64,000 bases of DNA from Bacillus sp. N13C7 (GTDB lineage Bacteria > Bacillota > Bacilli > Bacillales > Bacillaceae). Positions 26,653 to 35,163 of the stretch are shown piece by piece (position 1 is the stretch's first letter; each line of letters begins with the position of its first letter). Both the position numbers and the translations under genes were made by a program. The stretch spans positions 680,829 through 744,828 of the forward strand of contig NZ_JALAMO010000007.1 in NCBI RefSeq assembly GCF_026790065.1, in the 5' to 3' direction. The notes beneath the pieces are model-generated. The model saw nothing but the letters and a program-made list of their open reading frames with translations, made no database searches and was not told where the DNA came from.

Positions 26653-27039
26653 CTATGGCCTGTTAAAATATTCTTTTTCTAAAACGTTCAGATTATTCAG
26701 GGAGCGCTTTGCCCACTCCGAACCATCCTCATTCAATTTGGCTCTCAGCTGTGCTGCTGCCTCTCGCAAAGACTCGGCATAATCCGGCACTTCACCGTCA
26801 TAAGGCTTCACCATATGATGGGGAATATTGGTCTGTTCGCCATATGCGAGCGCTTTTCTCTCATGAAAAAACGGCACATCCGCCTGTTTTGGATGATGAA
26901 GGTCCCCCTGAGCGGGATGGGTGAGAACCGCTTTGATTTTCACTAAGTAGTGCTGCGGCCTGCAAGCAGTGATTTCTCCTATGTATACACCTGTTTTATA
27001 AAATCCTTTAACGATAGAGCCTGTCTCAAACGTGCTCAT
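26653..27039 (-). CDS. kapB: KapB, lipoprotein-independent activator needed for KinB function
   Basis: 128 residues, SH3-like beta-barrel N-terminus (GSIVKGFYKTGVYIGEI), a metal- or loop-like HPAQGDLHHPKQ segment, and a helical C-terminus. KapB is required for KinB to feed phosphate to Spo0F. It lies 45 bases after kinB in the same direction, as a kinB-kapB operon. No membrane segment is seen. Proteins of this family are found only in spore formers close to Bacillus. Confidence 0.92.
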   Translation of the reverse strand: MSTFETGSIVKGFYKTGVYIGEITACRPQHYLVKIKAVLTHPAQGDLHHPKQADVPFFHERKALAYGEQTNIPHHMVKPYDGEVPDYAESLREAAAQLRAKLNEDGSEWAKRSLNNLNVLEKEYFNRP

Positions 27040-27084
27040 CTTTCATCACCTCACATTTATTCTATTAAAGTTCTAATCGATATG

Positions 27085-28371
27085 CTAGTGAGGAAGGTCA
27101 GCGGGAAGCTTAATCGTCACCGTGGTGCCTTTTTGGAACCTGCTGTTAAACGAAATCGTCCCGTGATGATGCTCAATAATGGAAAAGGTTACGGTGAGCC
27201 CGAGTCCCGTTCCGTTTGTTTTTAATGAATAATAAGGTTCGCCCAGCTTTTGCATTTGATGGTCCGTCATGCCGACTCCGTTATCTGAGATGTTGATCAC
27301 GATCGTATGGCCGCTCCTTTTGGCTGATATGTGGATCATCCCATTTCCATGGGGAACCGCTTCAATGCTGTTTTTCATCAGGTTGATGACAGCCTGCTTC
27401 AGTTTTGTTGCGTCTCCGTATATAAACAGGCCCGGCTCTGCTTCAGCCTCGACGGTTACCGACTTGTAATTGGCATACGACACCATAAGGGAGCTTGTCT
27501 CTTTGATTAGAGCTGATAAATCAAAAACCTCTTTTTCGTACAATTGCTGTTTGGCCATATCGAGATAGTTTGTAATAATGCCTTGCGCCCGGTCAAGCTC
27601 TGACAGTACAAGCTTTTTGTAATCCGTACTCGATTTGTTCTGAAGGGTTTCATCATTAAAAAGCAGCTGGACAAACCCGCGGACAACCGTCAGCGGATTT
27701 CTGACTTCATGAGCAACGCTCGCTGCCAGTTCACTCACGATTGTCATTTTTTCTGAATGGATAAGCTGTGAACGCAGCGCGATATTTTCGGCGATGCTTT
27801 CGATAATATAAATGCTTAAAAGAAGAACGCTGGAGCGGAACAGCCCTGAAACAGCCGCCTCATAAAATAAAATTCCTGAATTTTGAAAATTTAAAATATT
27901 CAAGGTGGAAAATATCCAGCTGGAGGCGAAAAATAAGAAGATCTCTACGCAGCCAATCACGATAGACAGCAGCAGTTTTCTCGCTTTTGACATGAAGGGC
28001 CATTTTTTCTGAAATAAAATTGGGATGATCATAAGAAAAGGCAGCAAAGTGAAAACAAATATTGCGGAAGGTTCATAAAACAGCAGTTCAAAACATAAGA
28101 CAGATGCGGCGACTGTAAGCCCGGAAGCAGTACTGATGTAGAATAAACAAATGATAACGGGAATCATCTGAAGGCCGTATTGTATGTAGTCCATTTCCTG
28201 AATAGGGAATATAATGCATAGAACGGAGGCGCCGCAGGCAAATAACGTGACCAACCCGCTGTTTATTTTGGGCACAAGGATTGCCGGTTTTCCAAGCCAA
28301 AACACTTGGTAGAGAAGAATAGGAAACAAAATAAAGCAGATATGCAGGAGATAGTCTTTTAGCATTTCCAT
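27085..28371 (-). CDS. kinB: KinB, membrane sensor kinase of the sporulation phosphorelay
   Basis: 428 residues; six membrane helices in the first ~200, then HisKA with H221 in SVAHEVRNPLTVV, N-box (LMKNSIEAVPHG), G1 (DNGVGM) and G2 (GTGLGLTV). There is almost no extracytoplasmic domain, so sensing probably occurs in the membrane or with partners (KapB, KbaA). I start at 28371 because the protein then has the family length and AAAGGA lies upstream; the open frame runs 39 codons further without support. Phosphorylates Spo0F. Confidence 0.95.
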   Translation of the reverse strand: MEMLKDYLLHICFILFPILLYQVFWLGKPAILVPKINSGLVTLFACGASVLCIIFPIQEMDYIQYGLQMIPVIICLFYISTASGLTVAASVLCFELLFYEPSAIFVFTLLPFLMIIPILFQKKWPFMSKARKLLLSIVIGCVEIFLFFASSWIFSTLNILNFQNSGILFYEAAVSGLFRSSVLLLSIYIIESIAENIALRSQLIHSEKMTIVSELAASVAHEVRNPLTVVRGFVQLLFNDETLQNKSSTDYKKLVLSELDRAQGIITNYLDMAKQQLYEKEVFDLSALIKETSSLMVSYANYKSVTVEAEAEPGLFIYGDATKLKQAVINLMKNSIEAVPHGNGMIHISAKRSGHTIVINISDNGVGMTDHQMQKLGEPYYSLKTNGTGLGLTVTFSIIEHHHGTISFNSRFQKGTTVTIKLPADLPH

Positions 28372-28452
28372 TCGTGTGAAATCCTTTCGTATAAAATATG
28401 AATCTATTATAACACTAAATATTAGAAGTAAAATATAAAATTCCTTTATAAA

Positions 28453-28486
28453 GAACGCCTTTACGAATGAAGACGTAAAGGCGTTC
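28453..28486 (-). terminator. Perfect 13-bp hairpin after patB
   Basis: GAACGCCTTTACG (28453-28465) / CGTAAAGGCGTTC (28474-28486). On the minus strand it is followed by only a short T-rich stretch (TTTATAAAGG), so termination may be partial. It lies between patB and the kinB promoter. Confidence 0.6.
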
Positions 28487-28497
28487 AATAGCCATAT

Positions 28498-29661
28498 TTA
28501 TGCTAATGCGGCTTTGATGCGGCGCAGGCCGTCCTGCAAGGTTGCGAGAGGGCATCCTGCGTTCAGGCGCATAAATCCTTCACCGCCGGGCCCGTACTTC
28601 GTGCCGGGTTCTAAAATAATTTTCCCTTTCTTCAGCATCCTTTGCTGAAGCTCCGCGTCGGACAAGCCGTAAGCGCTGAAATCGAGCCAGATCAGGTAAG
28701 ACGCATCCGGCTTCATCATTCTGACTTTTGGGAGCTCGGTGCTCAAAAAGTCTTCAGCTTCGTTCATGTTTTTCTCAAGGTAAGAGGTCAATTTATCGAG
28801 CCAGGGGCCGCCTTTTGAGTAAGCGGCTTCGATCGCAGTAACGGCAAACGCGTTCAGCCCGCCTAAGCCGTTGCGCTGCAGGCTTGCGGAAAACTTGGCG
28901 CGCTTCAGCCGATCTGGAATAATGATTGCCGACGCCTGCAATCCGGCGATATTAAATGTTTTGCTCGGCGCAGCACATGTCACGGATATCTCAGCGAAAT
29001 CATCAGAAAGAGAAGCGAACGGCGTGTGCTTGTGTCCATACAGCATTAAGTCAGAATGGATTTCATCAGATACAACTGTGACGCCGTGCTTCAGGCACAA
29101 TTCGCCGAGCTTCAGTAAATCCTCCCTGCTCCATGAACGCCCTGAAGGGTTATGAGGATTGCATAAAATAAACATGTTAACGCTTGGATCACTGAGCTTC
29201 GCCTCCAAGTCCTCAAAATCCATTGCATATGCGCCGTCTTTTTCTTGCAGCGGATTATGTAAAATACGCCGGCCGTTTTTCTCAATCATATGGTAAAAAG
29301 GTGTATATACAGGAGGCTGGACAACCACTTGGTCTTCAGGGTCCGTGAAAGCTTGCACCGCCATGCTCAAAGCGGTGACAACGCCCGGGCTGAATGTAAT
29401 GCTTTCGGGGTTCACCTTCCAGCCGTGCCTGTATTGCATCCAGCCGCACACAGCATCCTTCGTTTTTTGATCTGGAGCCGTATAACCGAAAATTCCGTGG
29501 TCAAGGCGTTCTTTTAATGCTTCGGTTATTGCTTCCGGCGCGCGGAAATCCATATCCGCCACCCACATCGGGAGTGCGTCTGTCACGCCGAATAATTCGC
29601 CCGTTTTGTCCCATTTGACCGATTGGGTGCCTAGGCGTTCTTCTTGTTTATCAAAGTTCAT
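28498..29661 (-). CDS. patB: PatB, PLP-dependent cystathionine beta-lyase (C-S lyase)
   Basis: 387 residues, MalY/PatB branch of fold-type I aminotransferase-like enzymes. Visible: MWVADMDFRAPEAITEAL at the N-terminus, the nucleotide-binding segment CNPHNPSGRSWSRED, DEIHSDLMLYGHKHTPF, and the Schiff-base lysine in APSKTFNIAGLQ. Splits cystathionine or cysteine to release homocysteine or sulfide, pyruvate and ammonia; in B. subtilis this is a housekeeping C-S lyase. Single gene, divergent from yugE. Confidence 0.93.
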   Translation of the reverse strand: MNFDKQEERLGTQSVKWDKTGELFGVTDALPMWVADMDFRAPEAITEALKERLDHGIFGYTAPDQKTKDAVCGWMQYRHGWKVNPESITFSPGVVTALSMAVQAFTDPEDQVVVQPPVYTPFYHMIEKNGRRILHNPLQEKDGAYAMDFEDLEAKLSDPSVNMFILCNPHNPSGRSWSREDLLKLGELCLKHGVTVVSDEIHSDLMLYGHKHTPFASLSDDFAEISVTCAAPSKTFNIAGLQASAIIIPDRLKRAKFSASLQRNGLGGLNAFAVTAIEAAYSKGGPWLDKLTSYLEKNMNEAEDFLSTELPKVRMMKPDASYLIWLDFSAYGLSDAELQQRMLKKGKIILEPGTKYGPGGEGFMRLNAGCPLATLQDGLRRIKAALA

Positions 29662-29739
29662 TCTGTTACCCCCTTAAGTAGTTTAATCTTCTTAGCGTAA
29701 CTATGATAAAATAGAACTGCAAATTTATTATAAGCGGTG

Positions 29740-30006
29740 ATGAATATGGAAGAAAGTCAGGCGGTCAGAGAAATGATCAAGATCATTTCCGCATGGGACC
29801 CTTTTAAATATGGAGAAGAATTTTACGAAACGGAAGCTGTTGATGTTGTCCAAGCCGTCTATGATGAAGATGATCCCGATGTGTTGGCAAAAAGCATTCA
29901 GCATATATTTGAAGCATCTTTTGAACAAACGCTGCCGATCGACAGCTGCCGGGAAGTGGCCGGCCAGCTTTTATTCATAAAAGACAGCAGCTCCTGCACG
30001 CCTTAA
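29740..30006 (+). CDS. yugE: YugE, small acidic protein of unknown function
   Basis: 88 residues (86 if the second ATG at 29746 is used), DUF1871-like, acidic and helical, with the segment DVVQAVYDEDDPDVLA. AAGCGGTG is the ribosome site; with it the ATG at 29746 has the better spacing. No membrane segment or catalytic motif. Stand-alone gene between patB and yugF. Confidence 0.75.
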   Translation: MNMEESQAVREMIKIISAWDPFKYGEEFYETEAVDVVQAVYDEDDPDVLAKSIQHIFEASFEQTLPIDSCREVAGQLLFIKDSSSCTP

Positions 30007-30033
30007 AAAAACCGGTGCCACACCGGTTTATTT
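30004..30033. terminator. Bidirectional terminator between yugE and yugF
   Basis: AACCGGTG (30010-30017) / CACCGGTT (30021-30028) with A run left and T-rich run right. Confidence 0.85.
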
Positions 30034-30854
30034 TATTTGATAAACGCTGCAATATGTTCGGAAACAAATTCAGGCCGTTCCTCAGGCACCAGGTGGCCGG
30101 TCTGGCCAAGTGAGTACAGCACGGAATCAGGCAAATCTCCGTGCAGCCGTTTACCGATCTCCATAGGGACGATCCGGTCCTCCTCGCCCCAAATCAATAA
30201 AGCCGGCTTGTTCATTTTCTTTAATTGCTCGGGTTCTAAATCTCCTTCTCTATGGCGGATGAATCTTGTCATGGCTTTGAAAATCTCCTTGTCTTGAAAA
30301 GGCCTGCCATAGCCGTCAATCATCTCTTCATCAATCAGCGATTTGTCATGCACAACATTTAATAAATTTTTCATCACGCCTTCTTTTGAGAGCCAGCGCT
30401 TGATATAAAGGTGAAAATAGGGGAGGTGGGTCCCGAAAACGATCGACGGGTGCGAACGTTTTAAATATCCTGAACTGCAAAGCAGCACAACCTTTGAAAA
30501 AAGCTCCGGCTTTTGCAAAGCAGCAAACAGCGAGATTTGCCCGCCCATAGAATGGCCGATAAGTGCAGCCTGTTTGACCTGCAAGTGTTCCAAAACCCCA
30601 ATGACAAGCTTAGCGAGGTTTTGATAGGAATAGATAAATGTTCTCGATTTTTCGGATTGGCCGAAAGGTGGCAAATCGAGCGCGATGATGTCGTACTTGT
30701 CCCGGAGAAGTGGGATTATTTTTCTGAAGCTGAAAGCTGACGATAAAAAACCGTGTACACAGACAAGCGTTTGCCTGCCCGGATTTTGATAGTGTTCGTA
30801 GTATACATTCACTCCATCGACCGTAAGCCGCCTTATTGGTGAAACCGCCTCCAT
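30033..30854 (-). CDS. yugF: YugF, alpha/beta hydrolase
   Basis: 273 residues. Oxyanion region VCVHGFLSSAFSF, nucleophile elbow LIGHSMGGQISL (Ser), acid in WGEEDRIVP (Asp), and catalytic His in GQTGHLVPEERP, so the triad is complete. Family members include haloalkane dehalogenase-like and C-C bond hydrolases; the substrate here cannot be told. Single gene, divergent from alaR. Confidence 0.85.
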   Translation of the reverse strand: MEAVSPIRRLTVDGVNVYYEHYQNPGRQTLVCVHGFLSSAFSFRKIIPLLRDKYDIIALDLPPFGQSEKSRTFIYSYQNLAKLVIGVLEHLQVKQAALIGHSMGGQISLFAALQKPELFSKVVLLCSSGYLKRSHPSIVFGTHLPYFHLYIKRWLSKEGVMKNLLNVVHDKSLIDEEMIDGYGRPFQDKEIFKAMTRFIRHREGDLEPEQLKKMNKPALLIWGEEDRIVPMEIGKRLHGDLPDSVLYSLGQTGHLVPEERPEFVSEHIAAFIK

Positions 30855-30935
30855 TCTGTGTCACTCCCTTTTATAAGATGTCTGTATTGTGCCCTGAAAT
30901 TGTCAATTCTAGAGGAAGTTTCTCCTTGTTTTTTC

Positions 30936-30964
30936 TTAGCATTCGTCAAAAAACGTGATATAAT
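30936..30964 (+). promoter_or_regulatory. Promoter of alaR-alaT
   Basis: TTAGCA (30936-30941), 17-base spacer, TATAAT (30959-30964) with TG one base before it (extended -10). Good sigma-A promoter by eye. Confidence 0.7.
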
Positions 30965-30984
30965 GTCATGAAGATTTCTTGACA
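30964..30984 (+). promoter_or_regulatory. Candidate AlaR operator at the transcription start
   Basis: TGTCATGAA-GAT-TTCTTGACA, a 21-base dyad with one mismatch between 9-base arms, starting on the last base of the -10. Position and symmetry fit binding of an Lrp-type dimer; no experiment is implied. Confidence 0.5.
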
Positions 30985-31003
30985 TTGCAAAGGTGTGAAT
31001 CAA

Positions 31004-31504
31004 ATGAAATTGACAGAGAAAGAAACAGAAATATTAGAAATTTTAGACGAAAACAGCCGCGCCGATTTAGAAACAATCGCAAAAATGGCGGGCATCCCTG
31101 TAGATGAAGTAAAAACGATTATTGACAAACTGGAAAAAGAAAAGGTTATCATCGATTATTCCGCTATGATTGACTGGCGAAAAGTCGACGGACATGAGGG
31201 CGTTACAGCCATGATTGACGTCAAAGTAACGCCGAAGCGGGGAGTCGGTTTTGATGAAGTGGCGGAACGGATTTACCGGTTCCAAGAGGTTGAATCCGTT
31301 TACCTGATGTCAGGCGTGTACGATTTGTCTGTCGTGATTCGCGGCAATTCGATGTCTGATGTAGCGCGTTTTGTTTCAGATAAACTGTCCACGCTTGATT
31401 CAGTAGTATCTACGACAACCCATTTTATCCTGAAAAAATACAAGCATGACGGCAAAGTGTTTGAAACAGGAGACGACGACAAAAGAATCGTGGTGTCACC
31501 GTAA
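31004..31504 (+). CDS. alaR: AlaR (YugG), Lrp/AsnC-family regulator
   Basis: 166 residues. N-terminal helix-turn-helix (TEKETEILEILDENSRADLE; ETIAKMAGIPVDEVKTII), C-terminal ligand-sensing RAM domain (VTAMIDVKV; VYLMSGVYDLSVVIRG). Such regulators sense amino acids. In B. subtilis AlaR controls the alanine transaminase gene that follows. Start ATG 31004 with AAAGGTG upstream. Its TAA is directly followed by the alaT ATG, so the two are coupled. Confidence 0.92.
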   Translation: MKLTEKETEILEILDENSRADLETIAKMAGIPVDEVKTIIDKLEKEKVIIDYSAMIDWRKVDGHEGVTAMIDVKVTPKRGVGFDEVAERIYRFQEVESVYLMSGVYDLSVVIRGNSMSDVARFVSDKLSTLDSVVSTTTHFILKKYKHDGKVFETGDDDKRIVVSP

Positions 31505-32665
31505 ATGACTTCGTATTTATCTGACTATGTACAACAAATAAAGCCGTCCGGCATCCGCAAATTCTTTGATTTGGCGGCAACGATGGAAGGTGTCATTTCC
31601 TTAGGTGTTGGTGAACCAGACTTTGTTACCGCATGGAATGTCCGTGAAGCAAGCATTCTCTCTCTTGAACAAGGGTATACGTCATACACTGCAAATGCCG
31701 GTTTATACTCATTGCGCGAGGAAATCAGCCGTTATTTAAGCAGCAGATTTGACCTTCGCTATTCGTCTGACAATGAGCTGATTGTGACAGTAGGGGCAAG
31801 CCAGGCCTTAGATATTGCGATCCGCGCCATTGTGAATCCGGGTGAGGAAGTCATCATACCTGAGCCGTGTTTTGTGGCGTACGATGCGCTTGTTTCTTTG
31901 GCAGGCGGCATTCCGGTTCATGTCCATACAACAGCAGACAAAGGATTTAAAGCAACGGCAGAGGATTTTGAAGCGGCTGTCACTGAAAAAACAAAAGCGA
32001 TTCTCATCTGCTCGCCATCGAATCCGACAGGTTCGGTTTATTCGAAGGAAGAGCTGAATGAAATTGCCGAGTTTGCCAAAAAACATGATGTAATTGTCTT
32101 AGCAGACGAGATCTACGCGGAGCTGACATATGATGAGGAATTTACAAGCATAGCGGCATTACCGGGAATGAAGGAACGGACGGTTGTCATCTCAGGATTT
32201 TCAAAAGCGTTTGCGATGACGGGCTGGAGACTCGGTTTTGCCGCAGCGCCATCGGTGCTTCGTAATGCAATGCTCAAAATTCACCAGTATGCAATGATGT
32301 GTGCGCCGGCAATGGCGCAGTTTGCCGCCTTGGAAGGCCTGAAGAACGGCATGGAAGACGTAGAAAAAATGAAAAAAAGCTATCGAAGAAGACGGAATCT
32401 GTTTGTAGAATCGCTCAATGAAATCGGACTCAGCTGTCATCATCCGGGAGGCGCTTTCTATGCTTTTCCATCGATCAAAAGCACAGGAATGAGCTCGGAG
32501 CAGTTTGCCGAAGAGCTTCTGACGCAGGAAAAAGTGGCTGTTGTTCCGGGAAGTGTGTTTGGCCCGAGCGGTGAAGGATACATCCGCTGTTCATACGCAA
32601 CCTCCATCGAGCAGCTTCAAGAAGCGTTGGTCAGAATAAAACGCTTCCTGCATAAAACAACATAA
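31505..32665 (+). CDS. alaT: AlaT (YugH), alanine transaminase
   Basis: 386 residues, class I/II aminotransferase (PF00155). Visible: SLGVGEPDFVT, the PLP site CSPSNPTGSVYSKEE, LADEIYAELTYDEEF, Schiff-base Lys in SGFSKAFAMTGWRLGF, and the carboxylate-binding Arg in YIRCSYATS. Interconverts pyruvate plus glutamate and alanine plus 2-oxoglutarate; the assignment to alanine comes from the B. subtilis gene. Cytosolic. Starts on the base after the alaR stop. Confidence 0.93.
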   Translation: MTSYLSDYVQQIKPSGIRKFFDLAATMEGVISLGVGEPDFVTAWNVREASILSLEQGYTSYTANAGLYSLREEISRYLSSRFDLRYSSDNELIVTVGASQALDIAIRAIVNPGEEVIIPEPCFVAYDALVSLAGGIPVHVHTTADKGFKATAEDFEAAVTEKTKAILICSPSNPTGSVYSKEELNEIAEFAKKHDVIVLADEIYAELTYDEEFTSIAALPGMKERTVVISGFSKAFAMTGWRLGFAAAPSVLRNAMLKIHQYAMMCAPAMAQFAALEGLKNGMEDVEKMKKSYRRRRNLFVESLNEIGLSCHHPGGAFYAFPSIKSTGMSSEQFAEELLTQEKVAVVPGSVFGPSGEGYIRCSYATSIEQLQEALVRIKRFLHKTT

Positions 32666-32750
32666 AAAAAGATACGAACCTTTTGTTCGCATCCAATAAA
32701 AGGGGGGAATACTAGAAAGCCTTTGGTATTTTCAGTTTACCCCTTTTTGC
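32666..32750 (+). terminator. Two stacked hairpins after alaT
   Basis: First GATACGAAC (32671-32679) / GTTCGCATC (32685-32693), one mismatch; second AAAAGGGG (32698-32705) / CCCCTTTT (32740-32747) with an inner AATAC/GTATT pair, ending in T5. The second is the better terminator. Confidence 0.65.
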
Positions 32751-32785
32751 TGTACATAAACCTCATTTTTCATAAAAAGTTTTCT

Positions 32786-32814
32786 TTGCGGAAATGAGAC
32801 ATGTGTGATATAAT
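32786..32814 (+). promoter_or_regulatory. Promoter of yugI
   Basis: TTGCGG (32786-32791), 17-base spacer, TGATATAAT with TATAAT at 32809-32814 (extended -10). A 50-base leader follows. Confidence 0.65.
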
Positions 32815-32864
32815 TTTAAATTGCGTATAAACAGATATTTAATTTAACTTAGGAGTTGTTATGA

Positions 32865-33257
32865 ATGGCAGCAAAATTTGAAGTGGGCAGTGTTTACACT
32901 GGTAAAGTTACAGGATTACAAGCGTATGGTGCGTTTGTTGCATTAGATGAAGAAACTCAAGGTTTAGTACACATTTCTGAAGTGACTCACGGTTTCGTAA
33001 AAGATATCAACGAGCACCTATCAGTTGGCGACGAAGTACAAGTAAAAGTACTAGCTGTTGATGAAGAAAAAGGAAAAATCAGCCTTTCAATTCGTGCGAC
33101 ACAAGCTGCGCCTGAGAAAAAAGAAAGCAAACCAAGAAAACCTAAAGCTGCGCAAGTAAGCGAAGAAGCTTCTACACCACAAGGTTTCAACACATTAAAA
33201 GATAAGCTTGAAGAGTGGATCGAAATGTCCAACCGCAAAGACCTTATCAAAAAATAA
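32865..33257 (+). CDS. yugI: YugI, S1-domain RNA-binding general stress protein (GSP13)
   Basis: 130 residues. One S1 domain fills 5-75 (VGSVYTGKVTGLQAYGAFVAL; GLVHISEVTHGFVKD; GKISLSIRAT), followed by a Lys/Pro-rich linker (KKESKPRKPKAAQ) and a helical tail. Known in B. subtilis as the ribosome-associated stress protein GSP13. ATG 32865 is nine bases after TAGGAG; the ATG at 32861 is in another frame. Codon use is that of a highly expressed gene. Confidence 0.93.
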   Translation: MAAKFEVGSVYTGKVTGLQAYGAFVALDEETQGLVHISEVTHGFVKDINEHLSVGDEVQVKVLAVDEEKGKISLSIRATQAAPEKKESKPRKPKAAQVSEEASTPQGFNTLKDKLEEWIEMSNRKDLIKK

Positions 33258-33262
33258 GCATG

Positions 33263-33300
33263 AAAAAAGCACCGGGCAGGAATGCCCGGTGCTTTTGTTT
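33263..33300 (+). terminator. yugI terminator
   Basis: AAAAGCACCGGGCA (33265-33278) / TGCCCGGTGCTTTT (33283-33296), 14-bp perfect stem with GGAA loop. Confidence 0.9.
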
Positions 33301-33395
33301 TCCTGTTTTCAACGAATGAAGTTTAGGAAGGGCAGCATTGGAGCACAGCGAATGTACAATTCGTGAGCACCGGCGCGCAGACCTGACAACGAATG

Positions 33396-33426
33396 AAGCA
33401 CCGGACAGAATGTTCGGTGCTTTTTG
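33396..33426 (+). terminator. Second, near-copy terminator hairpin
   Basis: AAGCACCGGACA (33396-33407) / TGTTCGGTGCTT (33411-33422) then TTTTT; sequence clearly related to the yugI terminator 130 bases upstream. No gene lies between them. Confidence 0.75.
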
Positions 33427-33429
33427 ATC

Positions 33430-33666
33430 CTATCGCATTTCAGGGTTTGCTGCCTCTTCACGTGATCTTTCCTCGTTTGGCTTAAACAGCAGGCCGAGGT
33501 TGATTAAACCGGCGATTCCGACAAGTCCGTAAATGATGCGGGAAAGGGCTGACCCTTGGCCGCCGAAAATGGCCGCTACTAAGTCAAATTGGAAAAATCC
33601 GATCAGTCCCCAGTTAATAGCGCCAATGATGGTTAATACAAGACAAATTCTCTGAATGGTACTCAT
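33430..33666 (-). CDS. yuzA: YuzA, small DUF378 membrane protein
   Basis: 78 residues with two membrane helices; the family motif IGAINWGLIGFFQFDLV is plain, followed by a second helix (YGLVGIAGLINLGLLF) and a charged tail. GGAGGTAGCAG lies before the ATG on the minus strand. Function unknown; DUF378 proteins are common in Bacillus and often near stress genes. Its upstream 231 bases (33667-33897) also hold the yugJ promoter. Confidence 0.8.
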   Translation of the reverse strand: MSTIQRICLVLTIIGAINWGLIGFFQFDLVAAIFGGQGSALSRIIYGLVGIAGLINLGLLFKPNEERSREEAANPEMR

Positions 33667-33844
33667 ATTCTGCTACCTCCTCCATGAATTATTAAAACAG
33701 TTATAGATTGTGACATATTGGAGAATCTATACATGCATTCTCCATATTGAGGGGGAACTTGTTTGCCCTCGTCTTTATCAGTTTCTTTCCCAGCACCCCG
33801 CCATATAAAACCATGCGATATGCTGACCGGTGAGAGCTGATTGC

Positions 33845-33874
33845 TTTACATGTAGTGAAGACATTCTGCATAAT
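33845..33874 (+). promoter_or_regulatory. Candidate promoter of yugJ
   Basis: TTTACA (33845-33850), 18-base spacer, CATAAT (33869-33874); each hexamer is 5 of 6. A 24-base leader with AAGGAGGAG follows. Confidence 0.45.
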
Positions 33875-33897
33875 AAAAAATCTAAGGAGGAGATGTC

Positions 33898-35061
33898 ATG
33901 CAAAACTTTACATACTGGAACCCGACCAAATTAATTTTCGGGCGCGGGGAAGTGGAAAGACTTCCGGAGGAACTCAAACCTTACGGGAAAAACGTATTGC
34001 TTGTCTACGGAGGCGGCAGCATTAAACGCAGCGGCCTGTATGATCAAGTCATTGAACAGCTGAATAAAGCCGGAGTGACCGTACATGAACTAGCAGGCGT
34101 AGAACCGAATCCGCGTGTGTCGACTGTTAATAAAGGTGTTGCCATCTGTAAAGAACACAACATTGATTTCTTGCTGGCTGTCGGCGGCGGAAGTGTCATC
34201 GACTGTACAAAAGCGATTGCCGCAGGAGCGAAGTATGATGGTGATGCGTGGGATATCGTCACGAAAAAACATCAGCCGACGGATGCTCTGCCATTCGGAA
34301 CCGTATTGACTCTTGCCGCGACTGGCTCTGAAATGAACTCAGGCTCTGTTATTACAAACTGGGAAACAAAAGAAAAATACGGCTGGGGCAGCCCGCTCGT
34401 ATTCCCTAAATTCTCTATTCTAGATCCAGTGAATACGTTCACCGTTCCTAAAAACCACACGATTTACGGTATGGTTGACATGATGAGCCACGTATTCGAA
34501 CAATACTTCCATCATGTATCAAATACGCCGTATCAGGACCGTATGTGTGAGTCACTTCTGCGTACAGTCATTGAAACAGCGCCTAAGCTGATTAATGATC
34601 TCGAAAATTACGAACTGCGTGAAACGATCCTGTACACAGGAACAATCGCATTAAACGGCATGCTTTCTATGGGTGCAAGAGGGGATTGGGCAACTCATAA
34701 TATTGAACATGCAGTATCTGCTGTTTATGACATTCCGCATGCAGGGGGACTGGCGATTCTGTTCCCGAACTGGATGAGACATACATTGTCTGAAAATCCT
34801 GCCCGCATGAAACAGCTTGCAGTTCGCGTGTTTGATGTTGAAGAAGCAGGCAAAACAGATGAAGAAATTGCACGTGAAGGTATCGATAAGCTGTCTGCAT
34901 TCTGGACAAGCCTTGGCGCTCCGAACCGTCTTGCTGATTATGACATTAATGATGAGCAGCTTGACACAATTGCTGACAAGGCTATGGCTAACGGTACATT
35001 CGGCCAGTTTAAATCACTCAATAAAGAAGATGTGCTTGCCATTTTAAAAGCATCTCTATAA
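33898..35061 (+). CDS. yugJ: YugJ, iron-dependent alcohol dehydrogenase (butanol dehydrogenase-like)
   Basis: 387 residues, Fe-ADH family (PF00465), BdhA-like. NAD(P)-binding [14 protein letters not shown] and [17 protein letters not shown]; the iron ligands are in [13 protein letters not shown] (Asp, His) and [18 protein letters not shown] (two His). Reduces aldehydes to alcohols in the cytosol; the physiological substrate is unknown. It is followed by its own terminator and a close paralogue, yugK. At the substrate-side loop it has [18 protein letters not shown] where yugK has NPDSVITN. Confidence 0.9.
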   Translation: MQNFTYWNPTKLIFGRGEVERLPEELKPYGKNVLLVYGGGSIKRSGLYDQVIEQLNKAGVTVHELAGVEPNPRVSTVNKGVAICKEHNIDFLLAVGGGSVIDCTKAIAAGAKYDGDAWDIVTKKHQPTDALPFGTVLTLAATGSEMNSGSVITNWETKEKYGWGSPLVFPKFSILDPVNTFTVPKNHTIYGMVDMMSHVFEQYFHHVSNTPYQDRMCESLLRTVIETAPKLINDLENYELRETILYTGTIALNGMLSMGARGDWATHNIEHAVSAVYDIPHAGGLAILFPNWMRHTLSENPARMKQLAVRVFDVEEAGKTDEEIAREGIDKLSAFWTSLGAPNRLADYDINDEQLDTIADKAMANGTFGQFKSLNKEDVLAILKASL

Positions 35062-35062
35062 A

Positions 35063-35100
35063 AAAAGGGGAAATAGCCGCAGGGCTGCTTCCCTTTTTCT
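35063..35100 (+). terminator. yugJ terminator
   Basis: AAAGGGGAA and inner AGCC pair with GGCT and TTCCCTTTTT, with small internal mismatches; ends in a T run. Confidence 0.75.
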
Positions 35101-35163
35101 TTTAGTCAACCTGTGTTACAATGGGAAATCTGTTTTTTTACAGCATCATTTGGAGGTTTTACA

